DNA of 64,000 nt from Williamsia sp. GTDB taxonomy: Bacteria > Bacteroidota > Bacteroidia > Chitinophagales > Chitinophagaceae. Both the position numbers and the translations under genes were made by a program. Below, in pieces: positions 44,330 through 53,685 of the stretch. The notes under the pieces were generated by a model. The model had not been told where the DNA came from. It saw only the letters and a list, made by a program, of their open reading frames with translations, and ran no database searches. The DNA lies in NCBI GenBank assembly GCA_015069695.1, contig JADCRZ010000003.1, forward strand, positions 173,821 through 237,820, given 5' to 3'. Positions within the stretch are counted from its first letter, which is position 1; each line of letters starts with the position of its first letter.

Positions 44330-46030
44330 TCAGGGCTGTATATATACCTTCCGCAGCTCCAACAGGTTCAGGCCGTTCGGAACAAAGTTGCGGACCCGGG
44401 GTTGCACCAGGCGCAGTACCTGGTCGTACCAGAGCGGAACTACGGGTGCGTCTTCCATTACCAGCTGGTCCATTTCCTGGTACATGCGGAGCTTTTCTTC
44501 TTCCCGGTTTTCTGTGAGGGCCTTTTCATACAATGCATCAAAACGGGGATTTTTGTAACGGGTATAATTGGGAGGCGCCGGGTTTTTTGAATAAAAAACA
44601 CTCAGGTAATTTTCCGCATCCGGGTAATCGGCGATCCAGCTTCCCCGGAAAAAAGGCGCTTCTGATTTGGCCGTTTCCTCCAGCAACAAGCTTTTCTGCA
44701 ACACTTCTACCTGTACCCTGATCCCCGCTTCATGCAGTTGTCCGGCAATAAAATTGGCGAACTCAGCATAGTTAGGAATGGTCAGCAGTTTTACAACAGG
44801 GCCCTCCGGCCGGTAGCCGCTTTCCTGCAGCAGCTGCCGCGCTTTAGCAGGATCGTACGTATAGCCTTTTACTTTGGCAGGATCGAATGAAGGCAATCCC
44901 GCAGGCACAAAACCGCTTTCGGCGGGGGTACCGATGGAGTTGCGCAGGTAAAGCATCAACTTTTTCCGGTCGATGGCATAGTTGATGGCCTGCCGTATTT
45001 TTTTGTTGCGCAGGGGTGAGCCCTGGATGAGGGGATTAGATGGATCAACTAAAAAACCCAGGTACTCTGTGTTAAGATAAGGATGCTTCGATAAAACAAT
45101 CTTTCCTTCCCACGCCCTTTTCAGGATACCGCGCTTGTCCAGCACTTCATCTTTAAACGAAACATCGATGTCGTTCAAAAAATCAAGCTCGCCTTGTTGA
45201 AACAACAAGAACTCGGTAGCCCGGTTGTTGTTAAAACCGATCTTGATGGCATCCAGGTAGGGCAGCTGCCTGCCTGCGCTGTCTTTTTCAAAGTAGCGCC
45301 CGTTTTTTGCCATCACCAGGGCCTGTCCTTCTTCCCAGGCTGTAAAACGGAACGGTCCTGTACCGCAAGGATGGTTGCGAAAGTCTTTGCCCCATTTCTC
45401 TACAACTTCTTTTGGCACTATAGAACAATATTGCATGCTCAGCAAACCCAGTACAGGATTAAAGGGTTTAGCAAGTTTGAGCTCAAAGGTAGAATCGTCG
45501 ATTGCCTCGAAAGGTTGAACAGGGTCTATGCGGTCATGGAAGATCCATGCGCCACTGCTGGCTGTGCGCTTGTCGACAATGCGCTGGAAGCTGTATACCA
45601 CATCGGCGGCGGTCAGGCGCCGGCCACTTCCCCGGGGGAATGCATCGTTGTCATGAAAATAAACATCCTGCCGCAAGTGAAAACGGTACGTGAGCCGGTC
45701 TGCGGATACATCCCAGCTCCTGGCCAGGAGGGGTGCCGGCTTTAGCTGGTCGTCCATTTCGAGCAGTGTGCTGTAAAGCTGATGCACGACCCAGATAACA
45801 GACTGGCTCTTCGCAAAAGCCGGATCAAGCGTGGCAATGCCGGAATATTCATTGTAGTGAAAGACCTGCACCTGTTTACTGCTGCGGACGCCGCAGGCAT
45901 AAAAAGCCACACAGCTCACAAGCACACCATAGAAGCAACTCTTTACCTGGCCATCCCTCACAAGGCCGAGAAGCAACAGCAGCCTGCCGGTTAAACCGCC
46001 CTTTTTACCACCGGTTGATTTCTGTTTCAT
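44330..46030 (-). CDS. Family 5 solute-binding lipoprotein (oligopeptide/nickel-type ABC transporter)
   Basis: A 566-residue protein with a basic N-terminus and a hydrophobic leader ending FYACG, a probable lipobox near residue 46. The SBP_bac_5 fold is clear: TLDPAFAKSQSVIWVVHQLYSTLLEMDDQLKPAPLLARSWDV, LRQDVYFHDNDAF, ADVVYSFQRIVD, CGTGPFRFTAWEEG, LPYLDAIKIGF, KIRQAINYAIDRKKLML. Members bind peptides, heme or nickel for an ABC importer. No permease or ATPase gene is adjacent, so it is an orphan in this window. The start is uncertain. Confidence 0.9.
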   Translation of the reverse strand: MKQKSTGGKKGGLTGRLLLLLGLVRDGQVKSCFYGVLVSCVAFYACGVRSSKQVQVFHYNEYSGIATLDPAFAKSQSVIWVVHQLYSTLLEMDDQLKPAPLLARSWDVSADRLTYRFHLRQDVYFHDNDAFPRGSGRRLTAADVVYSFQRIVDKRTASSGAWIFHDRIDPVQPFEAIDDSTFELKLAKPFNPVLGLLSMQYCSIVPKEVVEKWGKDFRNHPCGTGPFRFTAWEEGQALVMAKNGRYFEKDSAGRQLPYLDAIKIGFNNNRATEFLLFQQGELDFLNDIDVSFKDEVLDKRGILKRAWEGKIVLSKHPYLNTEYLGFLVDPSNPLIQGSPLRNKKIRQAINYAIDRKKLMLYLRNSIGTPAESGFVPAGLPSFDPAKVKGYTYDPAKARQLLQESGYRPEGPVVKLLTIPNYAEFANFIAGQLHEAGIRVQVEVLQKSLLLEETAKSEAPFFRGSWIADYPDAENYLSVFYSKNPAPPNYTRYKNPRFDALYEKALTENREEEKLRMYQEMDQLVMEDAPVVPLWYDQVLRLVQPRVRNFVPNGLNLLELRKVYIQP

Positions 46031-46098
46031 TTAATAAATGCGGCTCTTCTTTTTTGCCGGTTAATCATACATTTACTTTCTAATCTTAAAAATACCGA

Positions 46099-47751
46099 AT
46101 GAAGTCTATCGCGCTGTTTTTGTTTTCCAGTTTTCTCTTCTTGATAGGTCAGCCGGGCCAGGCACAGTTAGGACGGGGAGCAAAAAGTTTTACTCACCAG
46201 GACACCCTCCGCGGTACAGTTACACCGGAAAGAGCCTGGTGGGATGTAAGCCATTATACAGTAACCGTGCAGCCTTCTTTTAATACCAAAACAATCAAGG
46301 GCAGCAATGAGATCCGGTTTACCGTGCTGCAGGCAGGAAAAGACATGCAGATCGATCTGCAGCAGCCCATGAATATTGACACAGTTACCTGGGACAACAA
46401 AGCGGTGCCTTACACACGGGATGGCAATGTTTTTCTGCTGCATTTTCCCGTCCCCTTGCAAAAGGGTTCTGCGCAACAGATCCGCATTGCTTTTTCGGGC
46501 AAGCCAAGGGAAGCCGTAAACCCGCCCTGGGATGGTGGCTGGATCTGGAAAAAAGACCTTGCCAACCGGCCCTGGATGACGGTCGCCTGCCAGGGCCTGG
46601 GCGCCAGCGTATGGTACCCCTGCAAAGACCACCAGAGTGATGAGCCAGACAGTGCCCTGCTTTCGATGATCGTTCCGGATACCCTGGTAGGTGTTGGCAA
46701 CGGCCGGCTTTACACCAAAACTGCCAACGGTGATGGCACAACTACCTACACCTGGGGCGTAAAAAATCCCATCAACAACTACACGATCATTCCGTATATC
46801 GGCAAATACGAAAACTGGACAGAGACCTTTAACGGCGAGAAAGGCCCGCTTGACTGCAGCTATTGGGTACTTGATTACAATGTAGACAAGGCAAAGGAAC
46901 AGTTCAAACAAACGGCCAAGATGCTGTCCTGTTTTGAGCACTGGTTTGGACCTTACCCCTTTTACGAGGACAGTTATAAACTGGTTGAAGCACCCCATTT
47001 AGGCATGGAGCACCAAAGTGCGGTTGCTTACGGCAACAAATTCGCCAACGGGTATCTGGGAAGGGATCTGTCTTCTTCCGGATGGGGCTTGAAGTGGGAT
47101 TATATCCTGGTGCATGAAAGCGGGCATGAATGGTTTGGAAACAACATCACGTCCAAAGACATCGGCGATATGTGGATCCATGAAAGCTTTACCGATTACT
47201 CGGAAACGCTTTATACGGAGTGCGAGTTTGGAAAAGAAGCAGCCACCGATTATGTAGCCGGACTGCGCCGCAGCATCCAGAACCGCTCTCCGATCATTGG
47301 GCCTTACGGCGTAAATGCTGAAGGCAGCGGCGACATGTACAACAAGGGGGCAAACATGATTCACACCATCCGCCAGGTCATCAACAACGATGACAAGTTC
47401 CGGAACATCCTGCGCGGACTCAATCAAACTTTCTACCACCAGACAGTCACTGCCAAACAGATAGAAGAGTATATCAGCAAGCAGGCGGGCATCGACTTTT
47501 CAAAGGTATTTGACCAATACCTGCTCGGCATCCAGATACCGGCACTCGAATACAAGCTGGAAGGCGGCAAGCTGTCTTATCGCTACACCAATTGCGTACC
47601 CGGCTTTAACATGCCCCTCAAAGTATCACTGGATGGAGAAAAATGGCTCAAGCCCACCGACCAATGGCAAACCATGGCAACCAAAGCAAGCCAGTGCGTA
47701 GTAGACATAAATTTTTATGTGAACACCCTGAACAAAGATTCTGGCGATTAA
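46099..47751 (+). CDS. M1-family metallopeptidase (aminopeptidase-like), secreted
   Basis: A 550-residue zinc peptidase with a signal peptide (FLFSSFLFLIGQPGQAQ). The N-terminal beta saddle holds YTVTVQPSFNTKTIKG and RPWMTVACQGLGASVWYPCKDH. The GxMEN-like exopeptidase motif appears as GMEHQSAV. The zinc site is HESGHEWFGNN (H339, E340, H343) with the third ligand E362 in HESFTDYSE, 18 residues after H343 as expected. The C-terminal domain is short (no ERAP1-type C domain). Probably periplasmic or surface, releasing N-terminal residues. Divergent from the orphan solute-binding protein gene. Confidence 0.93.
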   Translation: MKSIALFLFSSFLFLIGQPGQAQLGRGAKSFTHQDTLRGTVTPERAWWDVSHYTVTVQPSFNTKTIKGSNEIRFTVLQAGKDMQIDLQQPMNIDTVTWDNKAVPYTRDGNVFLLHFPVPLQKGSAQQIRIAFSGKPREAVNPPWDGGWIWKKDLANRPWMTVACQGLGASVWYPCKDHQSDEPDSALLSMIVPDTLVGVGNGRLYTKTANGDGTTTYTWGVKNPINNYTIIPYIGKYENWTETFNGEKGPLDCSYWVLDYNVDKAKEQFKQTAKMLSCFEHWFGPYPFYEDSYKLVEAPHLGMEHQSAVAYGNKFANGYLGRDLSSSGWGLKWDYILVHESGHEWFGNNITSKDIGDMWIHESFTDYSETLYTECEFGKEAATDYVAGLRRSIQNRSPIIGPYGVNAEGSGDMYNKGANMIHTIRQVINNDDKFRNILRGLNQTFYHQTVTAKQIEEYISKQAGIDFSKVFDQYLLGIQIPALEYKLEGGKLSYRYTNCVPGFNMPLKVSLDGEKWLKPTDQWQTMATKASQCVVDINFYVNTLNKDSGD

Positions 47752-47765
47752 GTATAAGAAGCTCT

Positions 47766-47902
47766 CTGAACCTTGATTTACAGGATTTTGGGGATTCGGG
47801 GATGTTAGTCGTTCGGTCAGTAAACCAGTAAAGTCTTCACCAGCAAGATGACCGAACGACTAACGTCCCCGCATCCCCAAAATCCTGTAAATCAAGGTTC
47901 AG
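47766..47902. repeat. Near-perfect 54-bp inverted repeat with 29-base loop
   Basis: Arms 47766-47819 and 47849-47902 match in 52 of 54 positions. The loop is 29 bases. It lies between the M1 peptidase stop and the small acidic gene. It encodes nothing evident. It could be a MITE-like or REP-type element, or a long hairpin acting on transcription. Confidence 0.88.
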
Positions 47903-47907
47903 ACAAC

Positions 47908-48171
47908 TTACGCATCCGGCCCGGGCCCTTCTTCCACGAGTCCATGATCCGGAACGGGATGCGGGGCACCTTCCGGGTTTGTGTCGATTACTTCATCCTT
48001 TTTATCCTCTTGATCATCCCCTTCGTATTCTCCATTTAAACTTTCCTCTTCTTCGGCATCCTGTTCACCGATGCTGGTCGAGGGCTCTCCACCACCGACA
48101 CTGCTGTAATCTTTGTCGTGCGTATGATTGTCGGGAGAAGTGGAACCGGGGAGATTATTTTCTGCTAACAT
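47908..48171 (-). CDS. Small highly acidic protein of unknown function
   Basis: An 87-residue open frame rich in Asp, Glu, Gly and Pro (DAEEEESLNGEYEGDDQEDKKDE in part; that central block is mostly acidic). It has no signal peptide, membrane segment or recognisable domain and is probably disordered. The ATG and reading frame are clean, and the minus strand continues into the NlpC gene 33 bases upstream, so it could share that transcript. It starts close to the end of a long inverted repeat. Could be chance, but codon use looks coding. Confidence 0.5.
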   Translation of the reverse strand: MLAENNLPGSTSPDNHTHDKDYSSVGGGEPSTSIGEQDAEEEESLNGEYEGDDQEDKKDEVIDTNPEGAPHPVPDHGLVEEGPGPDA

Positions 48172-48204
48172 AAAGGATTGCTTTTCTTTTTATCACATGG
48201 TTGT

Positions 48205-48882
48205 TCAACGCACCCTTCCGGCGCCGGCAAAGCGCTTGAGGTAATACGCTTCATTTAAGTCGCTAATTACCACCCCGCCTGAAACAGATGCGTGTACAAA
48301 TTTATTGTTTACCAGGTATACGCCCACGTGGGTAAAAGGTCCTTTGGTGTTGAAGAACACCAGATCGCCTTCCTGCAGCTCATTGGTTTCAATGTGCTGA
48401 CAATATTGGTATTGCTCGCGCACTGTACGCGGAATGGTCAGGTCATACACGGAGGCGATCAGGGAAGAGGAGAAGGCAGAGCAGTCGATGCCCTTTTTCG
48501 TAGTGCCACCGTAGCGGTACCTGGTTCCGCACCATTCATCCATAAACGCCAGCAGGTGGGTATTTGACAGGCCCTCTACCATTACATCCAGGGAGATGGC
48601 ATATTTGAACTGGAGCCAATTGCTGGTTTCCACATCACCGGATAACAGGAGATCGTTCCGGTTGGGAATGAACAGCTTGCCTTCCGTGCCGGAAGGATCA
48701 TGCGTTACTTTATACACCCGCTTGGTAGGAACCGTGGTACTGATATGGTCATTTGGCTTTACAGGCCGGCGGCTGGTGGCCGGGGCCGTTTCACTGGAAG
48801 CTGCCGGCTTGAAGGCCGCGCAGGAAGATAACAAAAGCATTGCAGCAATGCAACCGGGAAAAAGGGTTGTTGTCCTAATCAA
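48205..48882 (-). CDS. NlpC/P60 family peptidoglycan endopeptidase lipoprotein
   Basis: A 225-residue lipoprotein: leader MIRTTTLFPGCIAAMLLLSSC (lipid cysteine at 21). The NlpC/P60 domain covers about 105-225: WCGTRYRYGGTTKKGIDCSAFSSSL with nucleophile C134, then EGDLVFFNTKGPFTHVGVYL with H185 and a third polar residue at H197 (FVHASVS). It likely cleaves peptide bonds between D-Glu and diaminopimelate-type residues in cell-wall stems, at the inner face of the outer membrane or in the periplasm. A candidate -7 box lies 36 bases upstream. Confidence 0.93.
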   Translation of the reverse strand: MIRTTTLFPGCIAAMLLLSSCAAFKPAASSETAPATSRRPVKPNDHISTTVPTKRVYKVTHDPSGTEGKLFIPNRNDLLLSGDVETSNWLQFKYAISLDVMVEGLSNTHLLAFMDEWCGTRYRYGGTTKKGIDCSAFSSSLIASVYDLTIPRTVREQYQYCQHIETNELQEGDLVFFNTKGPFTHVGVYLVNNKFVHASVSGGVVISDLNEAYYLKRFAGAGRVR

Positions 48883-48917
48883 AACAATCGATTTAGTTTG
48901 AATGAGGCAATGGGCTA

Positions 48918-48925
48918 CAAATGTA
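48918..48925 (-). promoter_or_regulatory. Candidate -7 box upstream of the NlpC/P60 gene
   Basis: On the minus strand TACATTTG fits the TAnnTTTG consensus, 35 bases before the ATG. No clear -33 TTG at the normal spacing. Confidence 0.4.
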
Positions 48926-49111
48926 TAGAAATGGGGATAACATAAAGGCTTGATGTGGAAATTTTGTGCGTAGAATCACCCATCCAGCCTGTTAAATTGT
49001 ATTTTACTTTGCAGTGGCAAGATGGCCAGGATTGACCGCTCATACAACAAGGCAAGCCTGTTTGTCAGCAAGCGATAAAGAAGAAGACCAGATCATCCAT
49101 AAAAGACGGCA

Positions 49112-52100
49112 ATGAAATTTTCGCACTTACATGTTCATACTCAATACTCCCTGCTTGATGGAGCAGCCTCTATACAGAATCTTTACAAGAAAGCCATTGA
49201 TGCCAAAATGCCTGCATTGGCCATTACCGACCACGGCAATATGTTTGGCGTTTTTGAATTTGTAAAACAGGCATATACCTATAAAAATGATGATGGCTCC
49301 CTGAAAGTAAAACCGATTGTAGGCTGTGAGTTTTACATCACGCACGACAGGCACCGCAAACAGTTTGGCAAAGACGACAAAGATCCGCGTCACCACCAGA
49401 TCCTGCTTGCAAAGAATGATACGGGTTACCGCAACTTGATCAAGCTTACCTCCCTCGGGTACATCGAGGGTATGTATTCCAAATACCCCCGCATCGACAA
49501 ATCACTCATCCACCAGCATCATGAGGGACTGATTGCTACTACCTGTTGCCTGGGTGCGCTTGTTCCGCAAACTATTTTGCGCAAGGGAGAAGAAGAAGCT
49601 GAAGACGAATTTAAATGGTGGCTGAATATCTTTCAGGACGATTATTATGTAGAGCTCCAACGGCATGGCATACCCGAACAAGACAAGGTAAACCAGGTGC
49701 TGCTCGGCTTCGCCAAAAAACACGGCGTAAAGGTGATCGCTTCCAACGACTCTCACTATGTAGACCGGACTGATTACGACGCCCACGACATCCTGCTGTG
49801 TATCAACACGGGTGAAAAGTGGAAAACAGAAAAGCTTACCGAGTTCTCCGATGATGATGTGTTGTCGAAGAACAAACGCTTTGCCTTTCCAAACGACCAG
49901 TTTTATTTCAAGAACACGGAGGAGATGAGCCAGGTTTTTCATGACCTGCCCGAATCACTCGACAACACAAACGAGGTCGTTGACAAGATAGAGTTGCTGG
50001 ATCTGAAGCGTGACATCCTTCTCCCCCATTTTCCTGTTCCGAAAGAATTCAGCTCCCAGGATGCTTACCTGGAACACCTTACGTGGACAGGCGCCAAAGA
50101 ACGCTACCATGATCTGACCCCCGAAATCGAAGAGCGCCTCCGTTTTGAGCTGTTTACCATTAAGACCATGGGCTTTGCAGGCTACTTCCTGATCGTAAGC
50201 GATTTTATCAAAGCCGGCCGCGAACTGGGCGTATTCGTAGGGCCGGGCCGTGGCTCGGCAGCCGGTAGTGTGGTAGCTTTTTGTATCGGCATCACCAACA
50301 TCGATCCTATAAAATACAAGCTGCTTTTTGAACGGTTCCTCAATCCCGACCGTAAAAGCATGCCAGATATCGATACGGATTTTGACGATGAAGGCAGGCA
50401 GAAAGTGATCAATTACGTAGTGGACAAATACGGCAAGAACCAGGTGGCGCAGATCATTACTTACGGCACCATGGCTGCCAAAAGCAGCATCAAGGATGTG
50501 GCGCGGGTGATGGACCTGTCTCTCCCTGAAGCCAATACCCTGGCCAAGATGCTTCCCGACAAGCTGGGTATCACCCTCAAACGCGTGTTTCATGCCCCGC
50601 TGACGCCAAAAGATGGCGAGAAATCGCTGGTGGAAAAAGAAGGGTTGATGGCCGATGAGCTGGAAAACGTAAAAAAGCTGCGTGAAATCCAAAAAGGAGA
50701 TCACCTCCAGGGAAAAGTGCTGCGGGAAGCCGAAATCCTGGAAGGCTCCGTACGCAATACAGGCGTTCATGCCGCCGGTATCATCATCGCGCCCAAGGAC
50801 CTGACCCATCTGATCCCCGTGGCTACATCCAGGGATTCTGAATTGTGGATCACGCAGATAGACGGGAGCATTATCGAAGAAGCAGGCGTTATCAAGATGG
50901 ACTTCCTGGGTTTGAAGACCCTGAGCATCCTGAAAACAGCCCTCGAGCTTATCAACGAGAACCATGGCGTAACCATCGATCTGGATGGATTGCCGCTCGA
51001 TGACAAAAAAACGTTTGAGCTATACCAGAAGGGTGAAACCAATGCCACGTTCCAGTTTGAAAGTCCGGGCATGCAAAAATATCTGCGCGACCTTAAGCCG
51101 GATAAATTCGACGACCTGATCGCCATGAACGCATTGTACAGGCCCGGTCCGATGGCATATATTCCCAATTTCGTAGACAGGAAATGGGGCCGGGAAAAGA
51201 TCACCTATGATCTGCCGGAAATGGAAGAGTACCTGGATGAGACCTATGGCATTACGGTGTACCAGGAGCAGGTGATGCTGCTCTCCCAGAAGCTGGGTGG
51301 CTTTAGCAAGGGAGATGCCGACATTCTCCGCAAGGCCATGGGTAAAAAGCAAAAAGCGATCCTTGACAAAATGAAGACCCAGTTTGTCAAGGGTGCCACG
51401 CAAAAGGGCCATCCCGCTGACACGCTGGAAAAGATCTGGACCGATTGGGAAGCATTTGCCCAATATGCCTTTAACAAATCGCACTCGACCTGTTATGCGC
51501 TCGTAGCTTACCAGACAGCCTATCTGAAAGCGCATTACCCCTCGGAGTACATGGCCGCCGTGCTGAACCACGCCGGCAGCATTGAAAAGATCACCTTCTT
51601 TATGGAAGAGTGCAAGCGCATGGGATTGACCGTGCTGGGGCCGGACGTGAATGAATCGAAAAAAGGGTTTGCCGTTAATAAAAAAGGCGAGATCCGCTTT
51701 GGCATGAGCGGGCTCAAAGGTGTGGGTGAGGCCGCCATGGAAAACCTGATCGAAGAGCGGGAGAAAGGCGGACCCTACAAAAATATCTTTGACCTGATCA
51801 AACGGGTGCACCAGCGGGCGGTGAACAAAAAATCGCTCGAATGCCTGATCTACTCAGGGGCTTTTGACTGCTTTAAGGAAATGCACCGCGCCCAGTATTT
51901 TTTTACCGCAGAAAACGATGGCAGCAATGCGTTGGAAAAGATCATCAAATTTGGCAATGTGTACCAGGCCAGTTTGCAGCACAGCTCCAACAGCTTGTTT
52001 GGCGACCTGGCCATGCCGGAAGTAGCAACCCCCAAGATCCCTAACTGCGAGCCCTGGACGCTGACAGAATTGCTTGAGCATGAAAAAGAAGTGACAGGAA

Positions 52101-52726
52101 TGTTTATGAGCGGCCACCCGCTCGACCATTTTCAGTTTGAACTGCGGCATTACGGAATCACACCCCTGGCAGAGTTCAACGAGATCAAGGAAGCGGTTCA
52201 CCTGCTCACCAACCCGGGTAAGCCCTTCCGCATTGCCGGACTGGTTACCGAGGTATTTCACCGGGTAACCAAAACCGGGAAACAGTTCGGGTCGTTCAAA
52301 TTGGAAGATTACAGCGGGAACAGTGAGTTTATCTTATGGAGCGAGGATTATGTCAAATTCCTCAACTACCTGGAAAAAGGAAAGAACCTGTTTATCTGCG
52401 GCTGTTTCAAAACCCGCTATAACAGCAGCGAGTATGAGTTTAAGACAGAGCGCATTACCCTGCTGGAAACCATCAAGCAAAACCTGACCCGGCAGCTGAT
52501 CCTGGAAATGGAAGCCCGCTTTTTGACGGAAGACATGATTGGGTTTATTGAGCAAAATATCAAGAAAAACCCTGGCCGCTCGTCGATCAAGTTCAATATT
52601 TCGGAACCTAAAACCAATTGCAAGGTGACGATGAGCGCGATAGAAACCGGTTTTCTGATGAATGATGAGATGGCACTTTTCTTACATGGAAACCCTGCGC
52701 TGGAGGTACAGGTTATTACGGCTTAG
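49112..52726 (+). CDS. dnaE: DNA polymerase III alpha subunit
   Basis: A 1204-residue replicative polymerase. PHP domain at the N-terminus (HVHTQYSLLDGAASI, MPALAITDHGNMFG). The palm carries the catalytic aspartates in MPDIDTDFDD (D419, D421), with GPGRGSAAGSVVAFCIGIT ahead of it and the finger motif ALYRPGPMAYIPNFVDRKWG. The tail has helix-hairpin-helix and OB-fold parts (FRIAGLVTEVFHRVTKTGKQFG) near residues 1030-1110. Length and domain order are those of DnaE1, not PolC or DnaE2. No clear terminator follows; the next gene, trxA, has its own box. Confidence 0.97.
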   Translation: MKFSHLHVHTQYSLLDGAASIQNLYKKAIDAKMPALAITDHGNMFGVFEFVKQAYTYKNDDGSLKVKPIVGCEFYITHDRHRKQFGKDDKDPRHHQILLAKNDTGYRNLIKLTSLGYIEGMYSKYPRIDKSLIHQHHEGLIATTCCLGALVPQTILRKGEEEAEDEFKWWLNIFQDDYYVELQRHGIPEQDKVNQVLLGFAKKHGVKVIASNDSHYVDRTDYDAHDILLCINTGEKWKTEKLTEFSDDDVLSKNKRFAFPNDQFYFKNTEEMSQVFHDLPESLDNTNEVVDKIELLDLKRDILLPHFPVPKEFSSQDAYLEHLTWTGAKERYHDLTPEIEERLRFELFTIKTMGFAGYFLIVSDFIKAGRELGVFVGPGRGSAAGSVVAFCIGITNIDPIKYKLLFERFLNPDRKSMPDIDTDFDDEGRQKVINYVVDKYGKNQVAQIITYGTMAAKSSIKDVARVMDLSLPEANTLAKMLPDKLGITLKRVFHAPLTPKDGEKSLVEKEGLMADELENVKKLREIQKGDHLQGKVLREAEILEGSVRNTGVHAAGIIIAPKDLTHLIPVATSRDSELWITQIDGSIIEEAGVIKMDFLGLKTLSILKTALELINENHGVTIDLDGLPLDDKKTFELYQKGETNATFQFESPGMQKYLRDLKPDKFDDLIAMNALYRPGPMAYIPNFVDRKWGREKITYDLPEMEEYLDETYGITVYQEQVMLLSQKLGGFSKGDADILRKAMGKKQKAILDKMKTQFVKGATQKGHPADTLEKIWTDWEAFAQYAFNKSHSTCYALVAYQTAYLKAHYPSEYMAAVLNHAGSIEKITFFMEECKRMGLTVLGPDVNESKKGFAVNKKGEIRFGMSGLKGVGEAAMENLIEEREKGGPYKNIFDLIKRVHQRAVNKKSLECLIYSGAFDCFKEMHRAQYFFTAENDGSNALEKIIKFGNVYQASLQHSSNSLFGDLAMPEVATPKIPNCEPWTLTELLEHEKEVTGMFMSGHPLDHFQFELRHYGITPLAEFNEIKEAVHLLTNPGKPFRIAGLVTEVFHRVTKTGKQFGSFKLEDYSGNSEFILWSEDYVKFLNYLEKGKNLFICGCFKTRYNSSEYEFKTERITLLETIKQNLTRQLILEMEARFLTEDMIGFIEQNIKKNPGRSSIKFNISEPKTNCKVTMSAIETGFLMNDEMALFLHGNPALEVQVITA

Positions 52727-52782
52727 CAACCACCCGGTGACTGGCGGTTCCTGCCATATCATCATGGTTCAAGAATTGGATG

Positions 52783-52790
52783 TATTTTTG
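52783..52790 (+). promoter_or_regulatory. Candidate -7 box upstream of trxA
   Basis: TATTTTTG fits TAnnTTTG, 36 bases before the trxA ATG. A -33 element at normal spacing is not evident. Confidence 0.4.
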
Positions 52791-52826
52791 TTACTTACTA
52801 TCTATCATATATAAAACTTTTATTTT

Positions 52827-53165
52827 ATGGCAATAGAATTCACAGACGCAAACTTCAAGGAAAAAGTCATTTCTTCTGATAAATTATCTGTTATCGATTT
52901 CTGGGCTGAATGGTGCGGACCTTGCCGCGCGATCGGACCGGTCATTGAAGAGTTGTCGAAAGAATATGCCGACAAGGTTAATATCGGGAAAGTGAACGTA
53001 GACCACAATCCCCAGCTTTCAACAGATTATGGCATTACCAGCATTCCGGCTATCCTGTTCGTAAAAAATGGCAAGGTGGTTGACAAACTGGTAGGTGCTC
53101 ATCCGAAAGCCAATTTTGTAAAAAAGATCGAAGCACACATTGCTTCTTCTTCTGTAAACAGCTAA
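52827..53165 (+). CDS. trxA: Thioredoxin
   Basis: A 112-residue thioredoxin with the redox pair C30 and C33 in [14 protein letters not shown], the cis-proline segment [15 protein letters not shown], and the helix [16 protein letters not shown]. It reduces protein disulfides in the cytoplasm, recycled by the TrxB encoded at 33246. Single-gene unit: candidate -7 box at 52783 and bidirectional terminator at 53191. Confidence 0.96.
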   Translation: MAIEFTDANFKEKVISSDKLSVIDFWAEWCGPCRAIGPVIEELSKEYADKVNIGKVNVDHNPQLSTDYGITSIPAILFVKNGKVVDKLVGAHPKANFVKKIEAHIASSSVNS

Positions 53166-53190
53166 TTGACAGCTTTTCAGCCGATGATAT

Positions 53191-53220
53191 AAAAAGCAGG
53201 CCCTTTGATGCCTGCTTTTT
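53191..53220. terminator. Bidirectional rho-independent terminator between trxA and a small gene
   Basis: A stem pairs AAAAAGCAGGC at 53191-53201 with GCCTGCTTTTT at 53210-53220 across an eight-base loop, with U-rich ends on both strands. It serves trxA (plus) and the convergent small gene (minus). Confidence 0.85.
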
Positions 53221-53232
53221 AGTTTTAAGAAT

Positions 53233-53628
53233 TTAAACAGACAGCTCCTCCCCCGTTAGCGCATAAACCAGATTTTGCAGCTGGTGAAGATGGTAAAAAT
53301 TGTTGCTGGCTACGAGTCCGTTTACTGTTGCCCTTCCAAAACATTCCCCATTGCTTTTGCTGTATACATACAGCTGGTTGTTGTTACCGCCTTGTACGGG
53401 TAAAAGCAAGGTAAACTCCCGGGCTTCGGGCAAAAGAGGGTATTGTTTGTTCTCTACAAACCCACAGCGCTCAACCACTTCAGGCTTTAATACGACCGGA
53501 TACAATTGTGAAACATCTCCCCTGGCCACCAGCTCCAGGTGCTGCACACCAAAAGAAACCTGGCTGATCTTGTTAGCAGTTTTTTGAAGGATCCTGTTGC
53601 CAAACCGCAGCTCGTTTACGTTGATCAT
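53233..53628 (-). CDS. Conserved small protein of unknown function (ELRxGN...HQLQNLxxALTGEEL type)
   Basis: A 131-residue protein with the opening INVNELRFGNRI and the closing HLHQLQNLVYALTGEEL. These motifs recur in small Bacteroidota proteins, often near prophages (general knowledge). No signal peptide, enzyme motif or membrane segment is visible. It may be a domesticated phage or structural gene. It is divergent from lnt, 57 bases apart, and converges with trxA through the terminator. Confidence 0.7.
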   Translation of the reverse strand: MINVNELRFGNRILQKTANKISQVSFGVQHLELVARGDVSQLYPVVLKPEVVERCGFVENKQYPLLPEAREFTLLLPVQGGNNNQLYVYSKSNGECFGRATVNGLVASNNFYHLHQLQNLVYALTGEELSV

Positions 53629-53685
53629 ATGTTAAATATACAGTAGCAGTATTCTTTTTTTCGCGATCTTGGCGCAAAAATATTC

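Noticed and set aside
46168-46998. 276-codon minus-strand frame inside the M1 peptidase gene
   Set aside because: Shadow of a well-supported peptidase reading frame.
49955-50965. 336-codon minus-strand frame inside dnaE
   Set aside because: Antisense to conserved polymerase motifs; no domain or start signal of its own.
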